The notes under the pieces: model-generated | Database searches by the model: none | Told to the model about the DNA's origin: nothing | What the model saw: only the letters and a program-made list of their open reading frames with translations | Shown here: in pieces, positions 27,221-37,762 of the stretch | How the letters are laid out: each line of letters opens with the position of its first letter | Position numbering within the stretch: the stretch's first letter is position 1 | Source: VRUE01 sp963748075 | GTDB lineage: Bacteria; Actinomycetota; Thermoleophilia; Solirubrobacterales; 70-9 | Length of the DNA stretch: 64,000 bases | Direction of reading: 5' to 3' | Assembly: GCA_963748075.1 (NCBI GenBank) | Contig: CAVVHQ010000028.1 | Coordinates: forward strand, 71,668-135,667 | Position numbers and translations under genes: made by a program

Positions 27221-28086
27221 GGCCGCGCATGGTAGCGGGCCGCCGCCTTCGGAGCCGCAACGAGCAGCAGCCCGCCGATCATCAGCCCGACCGCCGAGGC
27301 GACCTCCGCGTAGAAGCCGTCGAGCAGCACTGCGCTGGCGCCCGAGAAGCGCGAGCTCTGGGCGCCGGCGTCGAGGGCGGCGGGGAGGTCGACGAGCAGG
27401 ATGACGGCGAGGCTGAGCAGCCCGAGCGCGAAGACGATCCTGCCCAGCCCGCGGCGCCGCTCGTTGCGCAGCGCGAGCAGGGCGAGCGCCGCGGCGAGCA
27501 GGGCCAGCGGGACCAGCAGGTAGGCGTGGGGCCGGCCGGCGGCCTCGGCGCCGACCGTCGGCGCGCTCGGCGCCGGCAGTCCCGCGTAGCCCCCCTGCCC
27601 GATCTCCACCGCCCGGTAGTCGATGAACTGCGAGACCGTCAGGCAGGCGGCGGAGGCGAGGATCGTCACGCCGATCGCCCGCTGCGGGGTGAGCGCCGCG
27701 CTGGCCCGGGTCGCGGCGCGGACCGCCAGGTCGCGGGCCCGGAGGAGGCGCTTCTCTAGCGCCGCGAGGAGGCGGAAGGCGACTACGGCCACCGGGCGCA
27801 GCCGCCGCGCGGTCTTGGCGCCGACGACGCGGGCACGCCCGCCGGCGCGGGCGAGCGGCGGGTAAGTGCGCCGCAGCAGGCGGTTGGCGCCGCGGTCGGC
27901 CCGGCGGCTCAGGGCCAGCGCCCGCGCCGGGGCGGCCCGCAAGCCCTCTGCGAGTCTTCGGGGCGCCTTATGGGCGCTGTGGACCGATAACGCGCCCCGC
28001 AGGCGCCGTCCCGCTGCTATCATCGCCGGTCGCTCAGGCTTCTTCTTCGCAGCGCGTTTCGCCGGGCCCGCAGGGGCCTTTTTCAT
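27073..28086 (-). CDS. Conserved four-span membrane protein overlapping rpsL
   Basis: 337 codons from ATG at 28086. A Lys/Ala/Arg-rich N-terminal 130 residues is followed by hydrophobic segments IGVTILASAACLTVSQFI, LLVPLALLAAALALLAL, IVFALGLLSLAVILLV and SAVGLMIGGLLLVAA. No stop occurs after the last segment until 27073, so the frame overlaps rpsL by 148 bases in a different frame. The Arg-rich end is probably an extension past the ancestral stop. It lies upstream of rpsL in the same orientation and diverges from fusA, with 84 bases between. Function unknown. Confidence 0.6.
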   Translation of the reverse strand: MKKAPAGPAKRAAKKKPERPAMIAAGRRLRGALSVHSAHKAPRRLAEGLRAAPARALALSRRADRGANRLLRRTYPPLARAGGRARVVGAKTARRLRPVAVVAFRLLAALEKRLLRARDLAVRAATRASAALTPQRAIGVTILASAACLTVSQFIDYRAVEIGQGGYAGLPAPSAPTVGAEAAGRPHAYLLVPLALLAAALALLALRNERRRGLGRIVFALGLLSLAVILLVDLPAALDAGAQSSRFSGASAVLLDGFYAEVASAVGLMIGGLLLVAAPKAAARYHARPCRIRTSLFARAASGPRRRRRRRASSRGRGAKRGLRRRSGAVSAPASPR

Positions 28087-28170
28087 GCGCCGATCCCGGC
28101 GGCTCGGGCCGGAAGGCCCCGATCTTCGTGATTTCCCTCGACCCCGCTTCAAGACAACTACCTTAAGACC

Positions 28171-30282
<2,112 letters not shown>

Positions 30283-30357
30283 ATCTGGCTATATTTCCCA
30301 GGTTCGCCCGCAGGTAGCGAAAGAGAACCCCGACTTCGAAAGGTAGAACGGAGAGCG
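30283..30357 (+). promoter_or_regulatory. fusA-tuf spacer with possible tuf promoter
   Basis: TATATT around 30292-30297 is an AT-rich -10-like hexamer in a GC-rich gap, 60 bases before tuf. GAAAGG and GGAGAG lie near the ATG as ribosome-binding sequence. A dedicated tuf promoter is plausible; no clear -35 was found. Confidence 0.35.
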
Positions 30358-31542
30358 ATGTCAAAGGAGAAGTTCGAGCGCGACAAGCCGCACGTGAACG
30401 TCGGCACGATCGGTCACATCGACCACGGCAAGACGACGCTGACGGCCGCGATCACCACGACGCTCTCCGGCAAGGGTGAGACCGAGGCGAAGAGCTTCGA
30501 GGAGATCGACAACGCCCCGGAGGAGAAGGAGCGGGGGATCACGATCGCGACCTCCCACGTCGAGTACGAGACGGAGAACCGCCACTACGCCCACGTCGAC
30601 TGCCCGGGCCACGCCGACTACGTGAAGAACATGATCACCGGCGCCGCGCAGATGGACGGCGCGATCCTCGTCGTCTCCGCCGCCGACGGCGTCATGCCGC
30701 AGACCCGCGAGCACATCCTGCTCGCCCGCCAGGTCAACGTCCCCCACGTGGTCGTCTTCCTCAACAAGACCGATCAGGTCGACGACGAGGAGCTGATCGA
30801 GCTGGTCGAGGAGGAGGTCAAGGACCTGCTCAACGAGTACGACTTCCCGGGCGACGAGACGCCGATCGTCAAAGGCTCGGCGCTGAAGGCCCTGGAGGGC
30901 GACGAGGACGCCAAGAAAGCGATCTACGAACTGGCCGAAGCGCTCGACTCCTACATCCCGGAGCCGGAACGCGACCTCGACAAGCCTTTCCTGATGCCGA
31001 TCGAGGACATCTTCTCGATCACCGGGCGCGGCACCGTCGCCACCGGCCGGGTCGAGCAGGGGATCGTCAACACCGGCGACGAGGTCGAGATCGTCGGCAT
31101 CAAGGACACGACGAAAACCGTCGTCACCGGGGTCGAGATGTTCCGCAAGATCCTCGACCAGGGCCAAGCCGGGGACAACATCGGCGCCCTGCTGCGAGGC
31201 ACCAAGCGCGAGGAGATCGAGCGCGGCCAGGTGCTCTGCAAGCCGGGCTCGATCACCCCGCACACCAAGTTCAAGGCCGAGGTCTACTGCCTGAAGAAGG
31301 AGGAGGGCGGCCGTCACACCCCGTTCTTCTCCGGCTACAGGCCTCAGTTCTACTTCCGCACCACGGACGTGACCGGGATCGCCAACCTCCCCGAGGGGAC
31401 CGAGATGGTGATGCCGGGCGACAACGTCCAGATGACGATCGAGTTGATCCAGCCGATCGCGATGGACCAGGGCCTGCGCTTCGCCATCCGCGAGGGTGGT
31501 CGGACCGTCGGCTCGGGCGTCGTCTCGGAGATCATCGAGTAA
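30358..31542 (+). CDS. tuf: Elongation factor Tu
   Basis: 394 residues, full length. G1 GHIDHGKTT (about residues 19-27), G3 DCPGHADY, G4 NKTDQVDD, domain III HTPFFSGYRPQFYFRTTDVTG region intact. Delivers aminoacyl-tRNA. It ends 155 bases before rpsJ, with hairpins and short direct repeats between. Confidence 0.98.
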   Translation: MSKEKFERDKPHVNVGTIGHIDHGKTTLTAAITTTLSGKGETEAKSFEEIDNAPEEKERGITIATSHVEYETENRHYAHVDCPGHADYVKNMITGAAQMDGAILVVSAADGVMPQTREHILLARQVNVPHVVVFLNKTDQVDDEELIELVEEEVKDLLNEYDFPGDETPIVKGSALKALEGDEDAKKAIYELAEALDSYIPEPERDLDKPFLMPIEDIFSITGRGTVATGRVEQGIVNTGDEVEIVGIKDTTKTVVTGVEMFRKILDQGQAGDNIGALLRGTKREEIERGQVLCKPGSITPHTKFKAEVYCLKKEEGGRHTPFFSGYRPQFYFRTTDVTGIANLPEGTEMVMPGDNVQMTIELIQPIAMDQGLRFAIREGGRTVGSGVVSEIIE

Positions 31543-31553
31543 CCCAGCACCAG

Positions 31554-31649
31554 GGGCGGGCATTCGCCCGCCCTCGCCGCTTTCGCGGCGAGAAAACTAA
31601 AAAGACATACGACCAGGGGGCGGCGCCCCACCACCAGGGGGCGGCGCCC
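31554..31649 (+). repeat. Hairpins and 17-bp direct repeats downstream of tuf
   Basis: GGGCGGGC attc GCCCGCCC (31554-31573) is followed at once by CTCGCCGC ttt CGCGGCGAG, then an A-rich tract. Two 17-base direct repeats ACCAGGGGGCGGCGCCC lie at 31612-31628 and 31633-31649. The GGCGAGAAAA and AAGAC pieces resemble the palindrome family's inner arm, so this may be a degenerate copy that also ends the tuf transcript. Confidence 0.5.
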
Positions 31650-31696
31650 TTTCCGCGCGGTAAGGCCGCGCAGGGAGAACAACGAAAGAGAACACC

Positions 31697-32017
31697 GTGG
31701 CAACGATCGCGGCGCAGAAAATCCGGATTCGACTCAAGGCGTACGACCACGACGCCATAGACCGGGCTGCCCGCGAGATCGTCGAGACCGCGGAGCGGAC
31801 GGGGGCGAGCGTCTCCGGCCCGGTGCCGCTGCCGACCGAGAAGAACGTCTACTGCGTGATCCGCTCCCCGTTCAAGGACAAGGACTCGCGCGAGCACTTC
31901 GAGATCCGCACCCACAAGCGATTGATCGACATCCTCCAGCCGTCGCCGAAAACCGTCGACTCCCTGCAGCGCCTCGACTCGCTGCCCGCCGGGGTCGACA
32001 TCGAGATCAGGTTGTAG
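31697..32017 (+). CDS. rpsJ: 30S ribosomal protein S10 (NusE)
   Basis: 106 residues from GTG. Conserved KIRIRLKAYDHDAIDR and EHFEIRTHKRLIDI stretches. It binds NusB/NusG in transcription antitermination as well as the ribosome. First gene of the S10 series, but separated from rplC by a 167-base gap with a hairpin. Confidence 0.97.
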   Translation: MATIAAQKIRIRLKAYDHDAIDRAAREIVETAERTGASVSGPVPLPTEKNVYCVIRSPFKDKDSREHFEIRTHKRLIDILQPSPKTVDSLQRLDSLPAGVDIEIRL

Positions 32018-32091
32018 TAGCGGTGACCCCCCCCATGCCAGCACCCCTCACCCGTCTGCAAACCGGCGCCATGCGGCGTCCTCGGTCGCTC

Positions 32092-32110
32092 GCGCACTTT
32101 TCAAGTGCGC
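32092..32110 (+). promoter_or_regulatory. Hairpin in the rpsJ-rplC gap
   Basis: GCGCACTT ttc AAGTGCGC is a perfect 8-bp stem. The surrounding 32018-32184 has no gene; GCGGCGTCCTCGG at 32073 and GGTTTTCGCC near 32139 resemble the palindrome family's inner arms in inverted order, so this may be a decayed copy. A leader or attenuator role for rplC onward is possible. Confidence 0.35.
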
Positions 32111-32184
32111 CACGCTCCCTGCGTCCTTGCCTGGCTTGGTTTTCGCCGGCTGAGGCGCACTGCCACAGGGGGAGGCACCGCTAG

Positions 32185-32814
32185 ATGGCTGCGATCCTTG
32201 GCAAGAAGCTCGGCATGACCCAGGTCTTCCGCGAGGACGGGACGGTCGTCCCGGTCACCGTGATCGAGGCTGGGCCCTGCAAGGTGACCGCGGTTCGCGA
32301 CCCCGAGCGCGACGGCTACGCGGCCGTGCAGCTGGCCTTCGACGAGGTCGAGGGAGGGAGGCTGAGCAAGGCCGAGCTGGGCCACCTGAAGAAGGCGGGA
32401 TCGCCGCCGATGCGTCACCTGGCCGAGTTTCGCGACGAGGACCTCGGCGCCGAGGAGGGCCCCAAGATCGGCGACGACGTCACCGTCGCCTCGTTCGAGG
32501 CCGGCCAGAGGGTCAAGGTCTCCGGCGTCTCGATCGGCAAGGGCTTCCAGGGCGGGATCAAGCGCCACAACTTCAGCCGCGGGCCGGTCAGCCACGGCTC
32601 CCACAACGTGCGGGCGCCCGGCTCGATCGGTGCCAGCGCCTTCCCGGCGCGCGTCTTCAAAGGGACGCGGATGCCGGGCCAGATGGGCAACAAGCGGGCG
32701 ACCCAGCGGGGGCTGGAGGTCGCCGACGTCGATGCCGAGCGCAACCTGCTGCTCGTCAAGGGCTCGGTCCCCGGCTCGCGCAACGCGGTGGTGGAGGTGA
32801 GGACCGATGGCTAA
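32185..32814 (+). CDS. rplC: 50S ribosomal protein L3
   Basis: 209 residues, full length. AAILGKKLGMTQVFREDG start and the GSIGAS...MPGQMGNKRAT loop reaching the peptidyl-transferase centre. GGGGGAGG about 10 bases before the ATG is a strong ribosome site. It overlaps rplD by 8 bases (ATGGCTAA). Confidence 0.98.
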   Translation: MAAILGKKLGMTQVFREDGTVVPVTVIEAGPCKVTAVRDPERDGYAAVQLAFDEVEGGRLSKAELGHLKKAGSPPMRHLAEFRDEDLGAEEGPKIGDDVTVASFEAGQRVKVSGVSIGKGFQGGIKRHNFSRGPVSHGSHNVRAPGSIGASAFPARVFKGTRMPGQMGNKRATQRGLEVADVDAERNLLLVKGSVPGSRNAVVEVRTDG

Positions 32815-33418
32815 GGCGACGGTGCTCGGCAAGACCACCAAAGCCGACCTGCCGAAGGAGCTCTTCGCGGAGCCCTTCCACCAGTCGCTGGTCCACGAGA
32901 CGGCGCGCGCCGACCTGGCGTCGCGGCGTCGCGGCACCGCCTCGACCCTGACCCGCGGCGAGGTCTCGTTCACCACCGCCAAGGCCTGGCGCCAGAAGGG
33001 CACCGGCCGGGCCCGCGCCGGCTCGCTCGGCGTCCCCAACCGCTTCGGCGGCGGCGTGGCCTTCGGCCCGAAGCCCCGCCACTACGACGTCAAGGTGAAC
33101 CGCAAGGCACGCCGCAAGGCGATGCGGGCGGCCCTCTCGGTGCACGCCGAGCGGGGCAGCGTCGCGGTGCTCGACCCGGCGGCCTTCGAGACCCCCTCGA
33201 CCAAGGCCGCGGCCGCGGCGCTGGAGAAATGGGGCGCGAAGCGGCCGACCCTGGTCGTCCTGCAGGCGGAGGAGACCGGCGCCGCAAAGAGCTTTCGCAA
33301 CATCGCCCGGGTGACGGTCGCCGAGGTGGGCGCGATCGGGGTCGCCGACGTGATCGGCGCCGCCTCGCTCGTCCTCTCGGAGGGCACGCTGGAGAAGCTG
33401 CGGGAGAGGCTGGCCTGA
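32807..33418 (+). CDS. rplD: 50S ribosomal protein L4
   Basis: 203 residues. Extended exit-tunnel loop (RQKGTGRARAGSLGVPNRFGGGVAFGPKPR) and C-terminal globular part present. In E. coli L4 represses the S10 operon; nothing here shows that mechanism. The start overlaps the rplC stop. Confidence 0.97.
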   Translation: MAKATVLGKTTKADLPKELFAEPFHQSLVHETARADLASRRRGTASTLTRGEVSFTTAKAWRQKGTGRARAGSLGVPNRFGGGVAFGPKPRHYDVKVNRKARRKAMRAALSVHAERGSVAVLDPAAFETPSTKAAAAALEKWGAKRPTLVVLQAEETGAAKSFRNIARVTVAEVGAIGVADVIGAASLVLSEGTLEKLRERLA

Positions 33419-33711
33419 TGGACGCTCGCAACGTCATCGTCCGGCCGGTCGTCTCGGAGAAGAGCTACGCGCTGATCGCCGAAGGCAAGTACACGTTCAG
33501 GGTCAACGACCGCGCCCACAAGACCCAGATCGCCGCCGCGGTCGAAGAGATCTTCGACGTCGGCGTCGCCGCGGTCCACACCTCCAAGGTGCGGGCCAAG
33601 CCGAAGCGCCGCGGTCTTCAGTCGGGCAGGACGCGGAGCTGGAAGAAGGCCGTCGTCGCGCTCGTCCCGGGGGACCGGATCGAGCTGTTCGAAGGCGCTG
33701 AGACCGCTTAG
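33418..33711 (+). CDS. rplW: 50S ribosomal protein L23
   Basis: 97 residues. Start at ATG 33418 overlapping the rplD stop (TGATG), giving MDARNVIVRPVVSEKSYALI; the frame is open further upstream but that part is antisense-like noise inside rplD. Exit-port protein that docks trigger factor and SRP. Confidence 0.97.
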   Translation: MDARNVIVRPVVSEKSYALIAEGKYTFRVNDRAHKTQIAAAVEEIFDVGVAAVHTSKVRAKPKRRGLQSGRTRSWKKAVVALVPGDRIELFEGAETA

Positions 33712-33719
33712 GGAGAGAG

Positions 33720-34562
33720 ATGGCCAACCGCAAGACCAAACCGACCAGCCCGGGGCGCCGTTTCGCCACCTACCCGTTGCGCGAGCAGCTGACGGCGTCC
33801 GAGCCGCAGCGCAAGCTGACCAAGGGTTTGCGCAAGTCGGGCGGGCGCAACGCCAACGGCCGCGTCACCGCGCGTCATCGTGGCGGTGGGGCGAAGCGCC
33901 GCTACCGCCGGATCGACTTCAAGCGCCGCAAGGACGGCGTGCCGGCCAGGGTGGCGACGATCGAGTACGACCCGAACCGCAGCTGCTACATCGCGCTGCT
34001 GCACTACGCCGACGGCGAGAAGAGCTACATCCTCGCCCCGGCCGGCCTCGCGGTCGACGACCGGGTGCAGTCCGGCGCCGGCGCCGACATCGCGCCCGGC
34101 AGCGCGCTGACCCTGCGCGAGATGCCGACCGGCACGATCGTCCACAACGTCGAGCTGGTCGCCGGCCAGGGCGGCAAGCTGGGCCGCGCCGCGGGCGCCG
34201 CGATCCAGCTGGTGGCCAAGGAGGGCGAGATGGTGACCCTGCGGCTGCCCTCCTCGGAGATGCGGATGGTCCGCGCCGAGTGCCGCGCCACGGTCGGCGC
34301 GCTGTCCAACGCCGAGCACCAGAACATCAGGGTCGGCAAGGCCGGGCGCAACCGGCACAAGGGCAAGCGGCCGCAGACCAGGGGCGTGGCGATGAACCCG
34401 GTCGACCACCCGCACGGGGGCGGCGAGGCGCACCACACGCCGGGCGGCCACCCGGTCACCCCGTGGGGCAAGCCGACGCTCGGCTACCGCACGCGCAAGA
34501 AGGGCAAGCGGTCCGACCGCGACATCGTGCGCGGCAGGCGCCGCGGGAAGAAGAAGCGCTGA
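33720..34562 (+). CDS. rplB: 50S ribosomal protein L2
   Basis: 280 residues. RHRGGGAKRRYR and the C-terminal NPVDHPHGGGEAHH loop near the peptidyl-transferase centre are intact. GGGAGAGAG sits just before the ATG. The stop overlaps rpsS (TGATG). Confidence 0.98.
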   Translation: MANRKTKPTSPGRRFATYPLREQLTASEPQRKLTKGLRKSGGRNANGRVTARHRGGGAKRRYRRIDFKRRKDGVPARVATIEYDPNRSCYIALLHYADGEKSYILAPAGLAVDDRVQSGAGADIAPGSALTLREMPTGTIVHNVELVAGQGGKLGRAAGAAIQLVAKEGEMVTLRLPSSEMRMVRAECRATVGALSNAEHQNIRVGKAGRNRHKGKRPQTRGVAMNPVDHPHGGGEAHHTPGGHPVTPWGKPTLGYRTRKKGKRSDRDIVRGRRRGKKKR

Positions 34563-34834
34563 TGGGACGCTCGACGAAAAAGGGCCCTTGGGTGGAAGCC
34601 GCGCTGATGAAGCGGATCGCGGCGATGAACGACTCTGGCCAGAAGCAGATGGTGAAAACCTGGTCGCGGACCTCGACGATCTTCCCGGAGATGGTCGGCC
34701 ACACGATCGCCGTCCACGACGGCCGCAAGCACGTGCCGGTCTTCATCTCGGAGTCGATGGTCGGCCACAAGCTCGGCGAGTTCGCCCCCAGCAGGACCTT
34801 CCGCGCCCACTCCGGAACCGGCAAAGGCGAGTAG
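34562..34834 (+). CDS. rpsS: 30S ribosomal protein S19
   Basis: 90 residues. Start ATG 34562 overlapping the rplB stop; RSTKKGPWVEAALMKRI and HNGR-type HDGRKHVPVFISESMVGHKLGEFAP segments are typical. 16S head protein paired with S13. Confidence 0.97.
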   Translation: MGRSTKKGPWVEAALMKRIAAMNDSGQKQMVKTWSRTSTIFPEMVGHTIAVHDGRKHVPVFISESMVGHKLGEFAPSRTFRAHSGTGKGE

Positions 34835-34840
34835 GTAGCG

Positions 34841-35320
34841 ATGGCAGTCGAGAAGAAACAGAGAGATCCGAGCACGAAAAAGGCGCCCGGCAGGAAGGAC
34901 TCGCCGAAGAAAGAGGCGGCGAGGAAAGCCGCTCCGAAAAAAGGCGCGCCCGAGAAGAAGAAGGCCCCGAAACCGGCGCCGCTGGTGGTGCGGGCCAGCT
35001 GCCGCTACGTGCGGGTCGCGCCGCGCAAGGCACGGCTCGTCGCCGATCAGGTGCGCGGGCTCAACATCGACCGGGCGCGGGCGCTGCTGCGCTTCTCGCC
35101 GCGCGGCGCCGCGCGCGACATCGGCAAGCTGATCGACTCGGCCGCCGCCAACGCGGAGAACAACCACGACCTGGTCGCCGACGAGATGCGGGTCGCCGAG
35201 ATCACCGTCGACGAAGGCCCGACCCTGCGCCGCTACCGCCCGCGTGCCCTCGGCCGGGCGACCCAGATCAACAAGCGGACCAGCCACATCGCCGTGGCGC
35301 TGAGCCCGGAAGAGGAATAG
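34841..35320 (+). CDS. rplV: 50S ribosomal protein L22 with Lys-rich N-terminal extension
   Basis: 159 residues; the standard L22 fold is about residues 48-155 (SCRYVRVAPRKARLVADQVRG ... RTSHIAVAL). The first 47 residues are Lys/Ala/Pro repeats (KKAPGRKDSPKKEAARK) absent from shorter homologues and probably disordered. The exit-tunnel hairpin region is intact. Confidence 0.96.
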   Translation: MAVEKKQRDPSTKKAPGRKDSPKKEAARKAAPKKGAPEKKKAPKPAPLVVRASCRYVRVAPRKARLVADQVRGLNIDRARALLRFSPRGAARDIGKLIDSAAANAENNHDLVADEMRVAEITVDEGPTLRRYRPRALGRATQINKRTSHIAVALSPEEE

Positions 35321-35327
35321 GGAGACC

Positions 35328-36047
35328 ATGGGACAGAAGATCCACCCCGGCGGCTTTCGGGTCGGCTACATCCACGACTGGAAGTCGAACTGGTTCGACG
35401 AGAAGGGTTTCGCCGACGTGCTCGAGGAGGACCTCGGCATCCGTGACCACATCGAGGGGAAACTGGCCCACGCCGGACTCTCGAAGATCACGATCGAGCG
35501 TCGGGGCGAGGTCTCGGTCGACATCCACACCGCCCGCCCGGGCATCGTGATCGGCAAGTCGGGAAGCGAAGTGGACGCGCTGCGCAAAGAGCTGCACAAG
35601 CTGACCGGCAAGCCGATCAAGGTGAACATCCGCGAGGTGAAGCGCCCCGAGCTGGACGCGAAGCTGGTCGCCCAGTCGATCGCCGAGCAGCTCCAAAACC
35701 GGGTCGCCTTTCGCCGTGCGATGAAACGGGCGCTGACCTCGGCGATGCGATCGGGCGCCAAAGGCGTGAAGATCCAGGTGTCCGGCCGGCTCGGCGGCTC
35801 CGAGATGGCGCGCACCGAGCACTATGCCGACGGGCGCGTGCCGCTCCATACGCTGCGCGCCAACATCGACTACGGCTTCTACGAGGCGCGCACCACGGCC
35901 GGTCGGATCGGCGTCAAATGCTGGGTCAACAAGGGCGAGGTGATGCCCGAGGGCTTCCGCTCCGACCAGGTGCCGGCCGACGATGAGGCGCAGGGCGGCG
36001 GGCGCGGTCGCGGCAACCGGCCACGCGGTGGGGGAGGTAGACGCTGA
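35328..36047 (+). CDS. rpsC: 30S ribosomal protein S3
   Basis: 239 residues. KH domain (GIVIGKSGSEVDALRKEL) and C-terminal domain (GVKIQVSGRLGGSEMARTE) present, with a Gly/Arg-rich tail (GGGRGRGNRPRGGGGRR). mRNA-entry protein. TGATG overlap with rplP. Confidence 0.98.
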   Translation: MGQKIHPGGFRVGYIHDWKSNWFDEKGFADVLEEDLGIRDHIEGKLAHAGLSKITIERRGEVSVDIHTARPGIVIGKSGSEVDALRKELHKLTGKPIKVNIREVKRPELDAKLVAQSIAEQLQNRVAFRRAMKRALTSAMRSGAKGVKIQVSGRLGGSEMARTEHYADGRVPLHTLRANIDYGFYEARTTAGRIGVKCWVNKGEVMPEGFRSDQVPADDEAQGGGRGRGNRPRGGGGRR

Positions 36048-36466
36048 TGTTGATGCCGAAGCGGGTCAAGCACCGCAAGCAGATGCGCGGGCGGATGCGC
36101 GGCAACACCAAGGGCGGCAGCACCGTCGCCTTCGGCGAGTACGGGCTGAAGGCGCTCGACCGCGGCTGGATCACCAACCGCCAGATCGAGGCGGCGCGCG
36201 TCGCGATGACCCGCAAGATCAAACGCGGCGGCAAGGTCTGGATCAACGTCTTTCCCGACAAGCCCTTCACGAAGAAGCCCGCCGAGACGCGGATGGGCTC
36301 GGGCAAGGGCAACCCGGAGGGCTGGGTCGCTGTGGTCAAGCCGGGCAAGGTGATGTTCGAGCTGGCCGGCGTGCCCGAGGACCTGGCCCGCGAGGCGCTG
36401 CGCCTGGCCGGGCACAAGCTTCCCGTCAGGACGAAATTCGTGATGCGCGAGGGGGCGGAGGCCTGA
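36047..36466 (+). CDS. rplP: 50S ribosomal protein L16
   Basis: 139 residues. MLMPKRVKHRKQMRGRMRG start and ITNRQIEAARVAMTR central segment typical. tRNA A-site/central-protuberance protein. Starts within the rpsC stop and ends within the rpmC start. Confidence 0.98.
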   Translation: MLMPKRVKHRKQMRGRMRGNTKGGSTVAFGEYGLKALDRGWITNRQIEAARVAMTRKIKRGGKVWINVFPDKPFTKKPAETRMGSGKGNPEGWVAVVKPGKVMFELAGVPEDLAREALRLAGHKLPVRTKFVMREGAEA

Positions 36467-36678
36467 TGAAGGCGGCCGAGGTCCACGACCTGAAGGACGA
36501 CGAGCTGGTGGCGAAACTGATCGACGCCAAGCAGGAGGCGTTCAACCTGCGCTTCCGCCACGCGACCGGCGAGCTGGAGAACACGGCTCGGCTCGGTGTC
36601 ACGAAGCGGGACGTGGCGCGACTGCTGACCGTGGCGAGGGAGCGGGGGATCGATGTGGAGCGGGAGCTGAGGAAATGA
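36466..36678 (+). CDS. rpmC: 50S ribosomal protein L29
   Basis: 70 residues. Two-helix L29 (VHDLKDDELVAKLIDAKQEAFNLRF ... GVTKRDVARLLTVARER). ATG 36466 overlaps the rplP stop, and the TGA overlaps a strong ATG for the rpsQ N-terminal frame (ATGA at 36675). Confidence 0.96.
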   Translation: MKAAEVHDLKDDELVAKLIDAKQEAFNLRFRHATGELENTARLGVTKRDVARLLTVARERGIDVERELRK

Positions 36679-37377
36679 CGGACGACGAGAAGAAAAAAGA
36701 CGACGCGCCGACGAGACGCGCAGGACGAGGGCGCCACGGCCCGCGGGTCCTGTCGCGGAGGAGGGCACTCCCCTCCGGTCGCCGGAGTTCCTCGGAGGAA
36801 CCCACCTCGCACGCCACCCGCGTCAGAGGCGTCGGAGTCCGACGACGCTGCTCCGCGCCGAGTGAGTCGACCGCCCCAGCCGCAGGAGAAAGCTGCGGAG
36901 GCGCTGGCGGCGGAGCCGAATCCGGAGGATGAGCTGCCGTGGAAGGAGCGGCGCAGATTGCAGCGCTCGCGGCGCCCGCACAAGCCCGGGCCGCAGCGGT
37001 CGGCCGAGCAGCGCAAGGCGGAGCGGGCCGAGGCGCGGAAGCGCAAGGCCGAGCTGCGGCGCAAGCAGCGGGCCGACGCCAAGGGGAAGAAGGGCGGCGG
37101 GACCGGGACGCCCCCCGCGGACCGGTCGTCCGTCGCGGCGAAGGTGCGGCAGGGGGTCGTGGTCTCCGACAGGGCCGAGAAGTCGATCACGGTGCGGGTC
37201 GACATCGTGCGCCGGCATCCGACCTACGAGAAGGTGATCCGGCGGTCGCGCACGCTTCATGCCCACGACGAGCGCAACGAGGCCGGCGAGGGCGACGTCG
37301 TGCGGGTGGTCGAGACGCGGCCGCTCTCGAAGACGAAGCGCTGGCGCCTGGTCGAGGTCCTCGAGAAGGCGAAGTAG
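36675..37377 (+). CDS. rpsQ: 30S ribosomal protein S17 with long N-terminal extension split by an apparent frameshift
   Basis: The S17 core is intact in one frame (VRQGVVVSDRAEKSITV to LVEVLEKAK, about 37144-37377). That frame has no start upstream except a GTG at 36862 without a ribosome site. The well-coupled ATG at 36675 (MTDDEKKKDDAPTRR) is in another frame and would need one base removed, for example from the A6 run at 36693-36698, to read into S17. The intervening extension is Ala/Glu/Arg-rich and shares DNA with the S5 tail, including a degenerate palindromic repeat. Possibilities: sequencing error, true frameshifting, or re-initiation at 36862 or 37144. Confidence 0.8.
36741..36820. 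repeat. Cruciform palindrome family, copy C (degenerate), within the rpsQ extension
   Basis: Shares with copy D the outer sequence CGCGGGTCCTGTCGCGG, an ACTCCCCTCCG stretch, and ACGCCACCCGCG on the right. The central loop and one inner arm are shortened. Flanking bases CAGGACGAGGGCGCC on the left and GAGAAAGCTGCGGAGGC further right also match the rpsE copy. Confidence 0.65.
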
Positions 37378-37390
37378 GGGAGCGCGATCG

Positions 37391-37762
37391 ATGATCCAGC
37401 AGGAGTCGAGACTCAAGGTGGCCGACAACTCGGGCGCCCGCGAGATCCTCTGCGTCCGCGTCAAAGGGGGCTCCCGCCGCCGCTACGCGGGGGTCGGCGA
37501 CGTGATCACCGCGACGGTCAAACAGGCGAGTCCGCAGGGCGGCGTCCGCAAGGGCGAGGTCGTGCAGGCGGTCGTGGTGCGCACCCGCAAGTCTCTCGGC
37601 CGCTCCGACGGCACCTACATCGCCTTCGACGAAAACGCCGCGGTGCTGATCGATCCGGCCAGCAACAACCCGCGCGGCACGCGGATCTTCGGGCCGGTCG
37701 CCCGCGAGCTGCGCGACCGCAACTTCATGAAAATCGTCTCCTTGGCGCCGGAGGTTCTGTGA
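37391..37762 (+). CDS. rplN: 50S ribosomal protein L14
   Basis: 123 residues. MIQQESRLKVADNSGAREIL start, GGVRKGEVVQAVVVRTRK and GTRIFGPVARELR typical. Start ATG 37391 after GGGGAGCG; the frame is open upstream but that is rpsQ-overlapping noise. Confidence 0.98.
   Translation: MIQQESRLKVADNSGAREILCVRVKGGSRRRYAGVGDVITATVKQASPQGGVRKGEVVQAVVVRTRKSLGRSDGTYIAFDENAAVLIDPASNNPRGTRIFGPVARELRDRNFMKIVSLAPEVL

Noticed and set aside
31612..31649. CRISPR-like short direct repeats after tuf
   Set aside because: Only two 17-bp units separated by 4 bases, with no spacers and no cas genes in the window.
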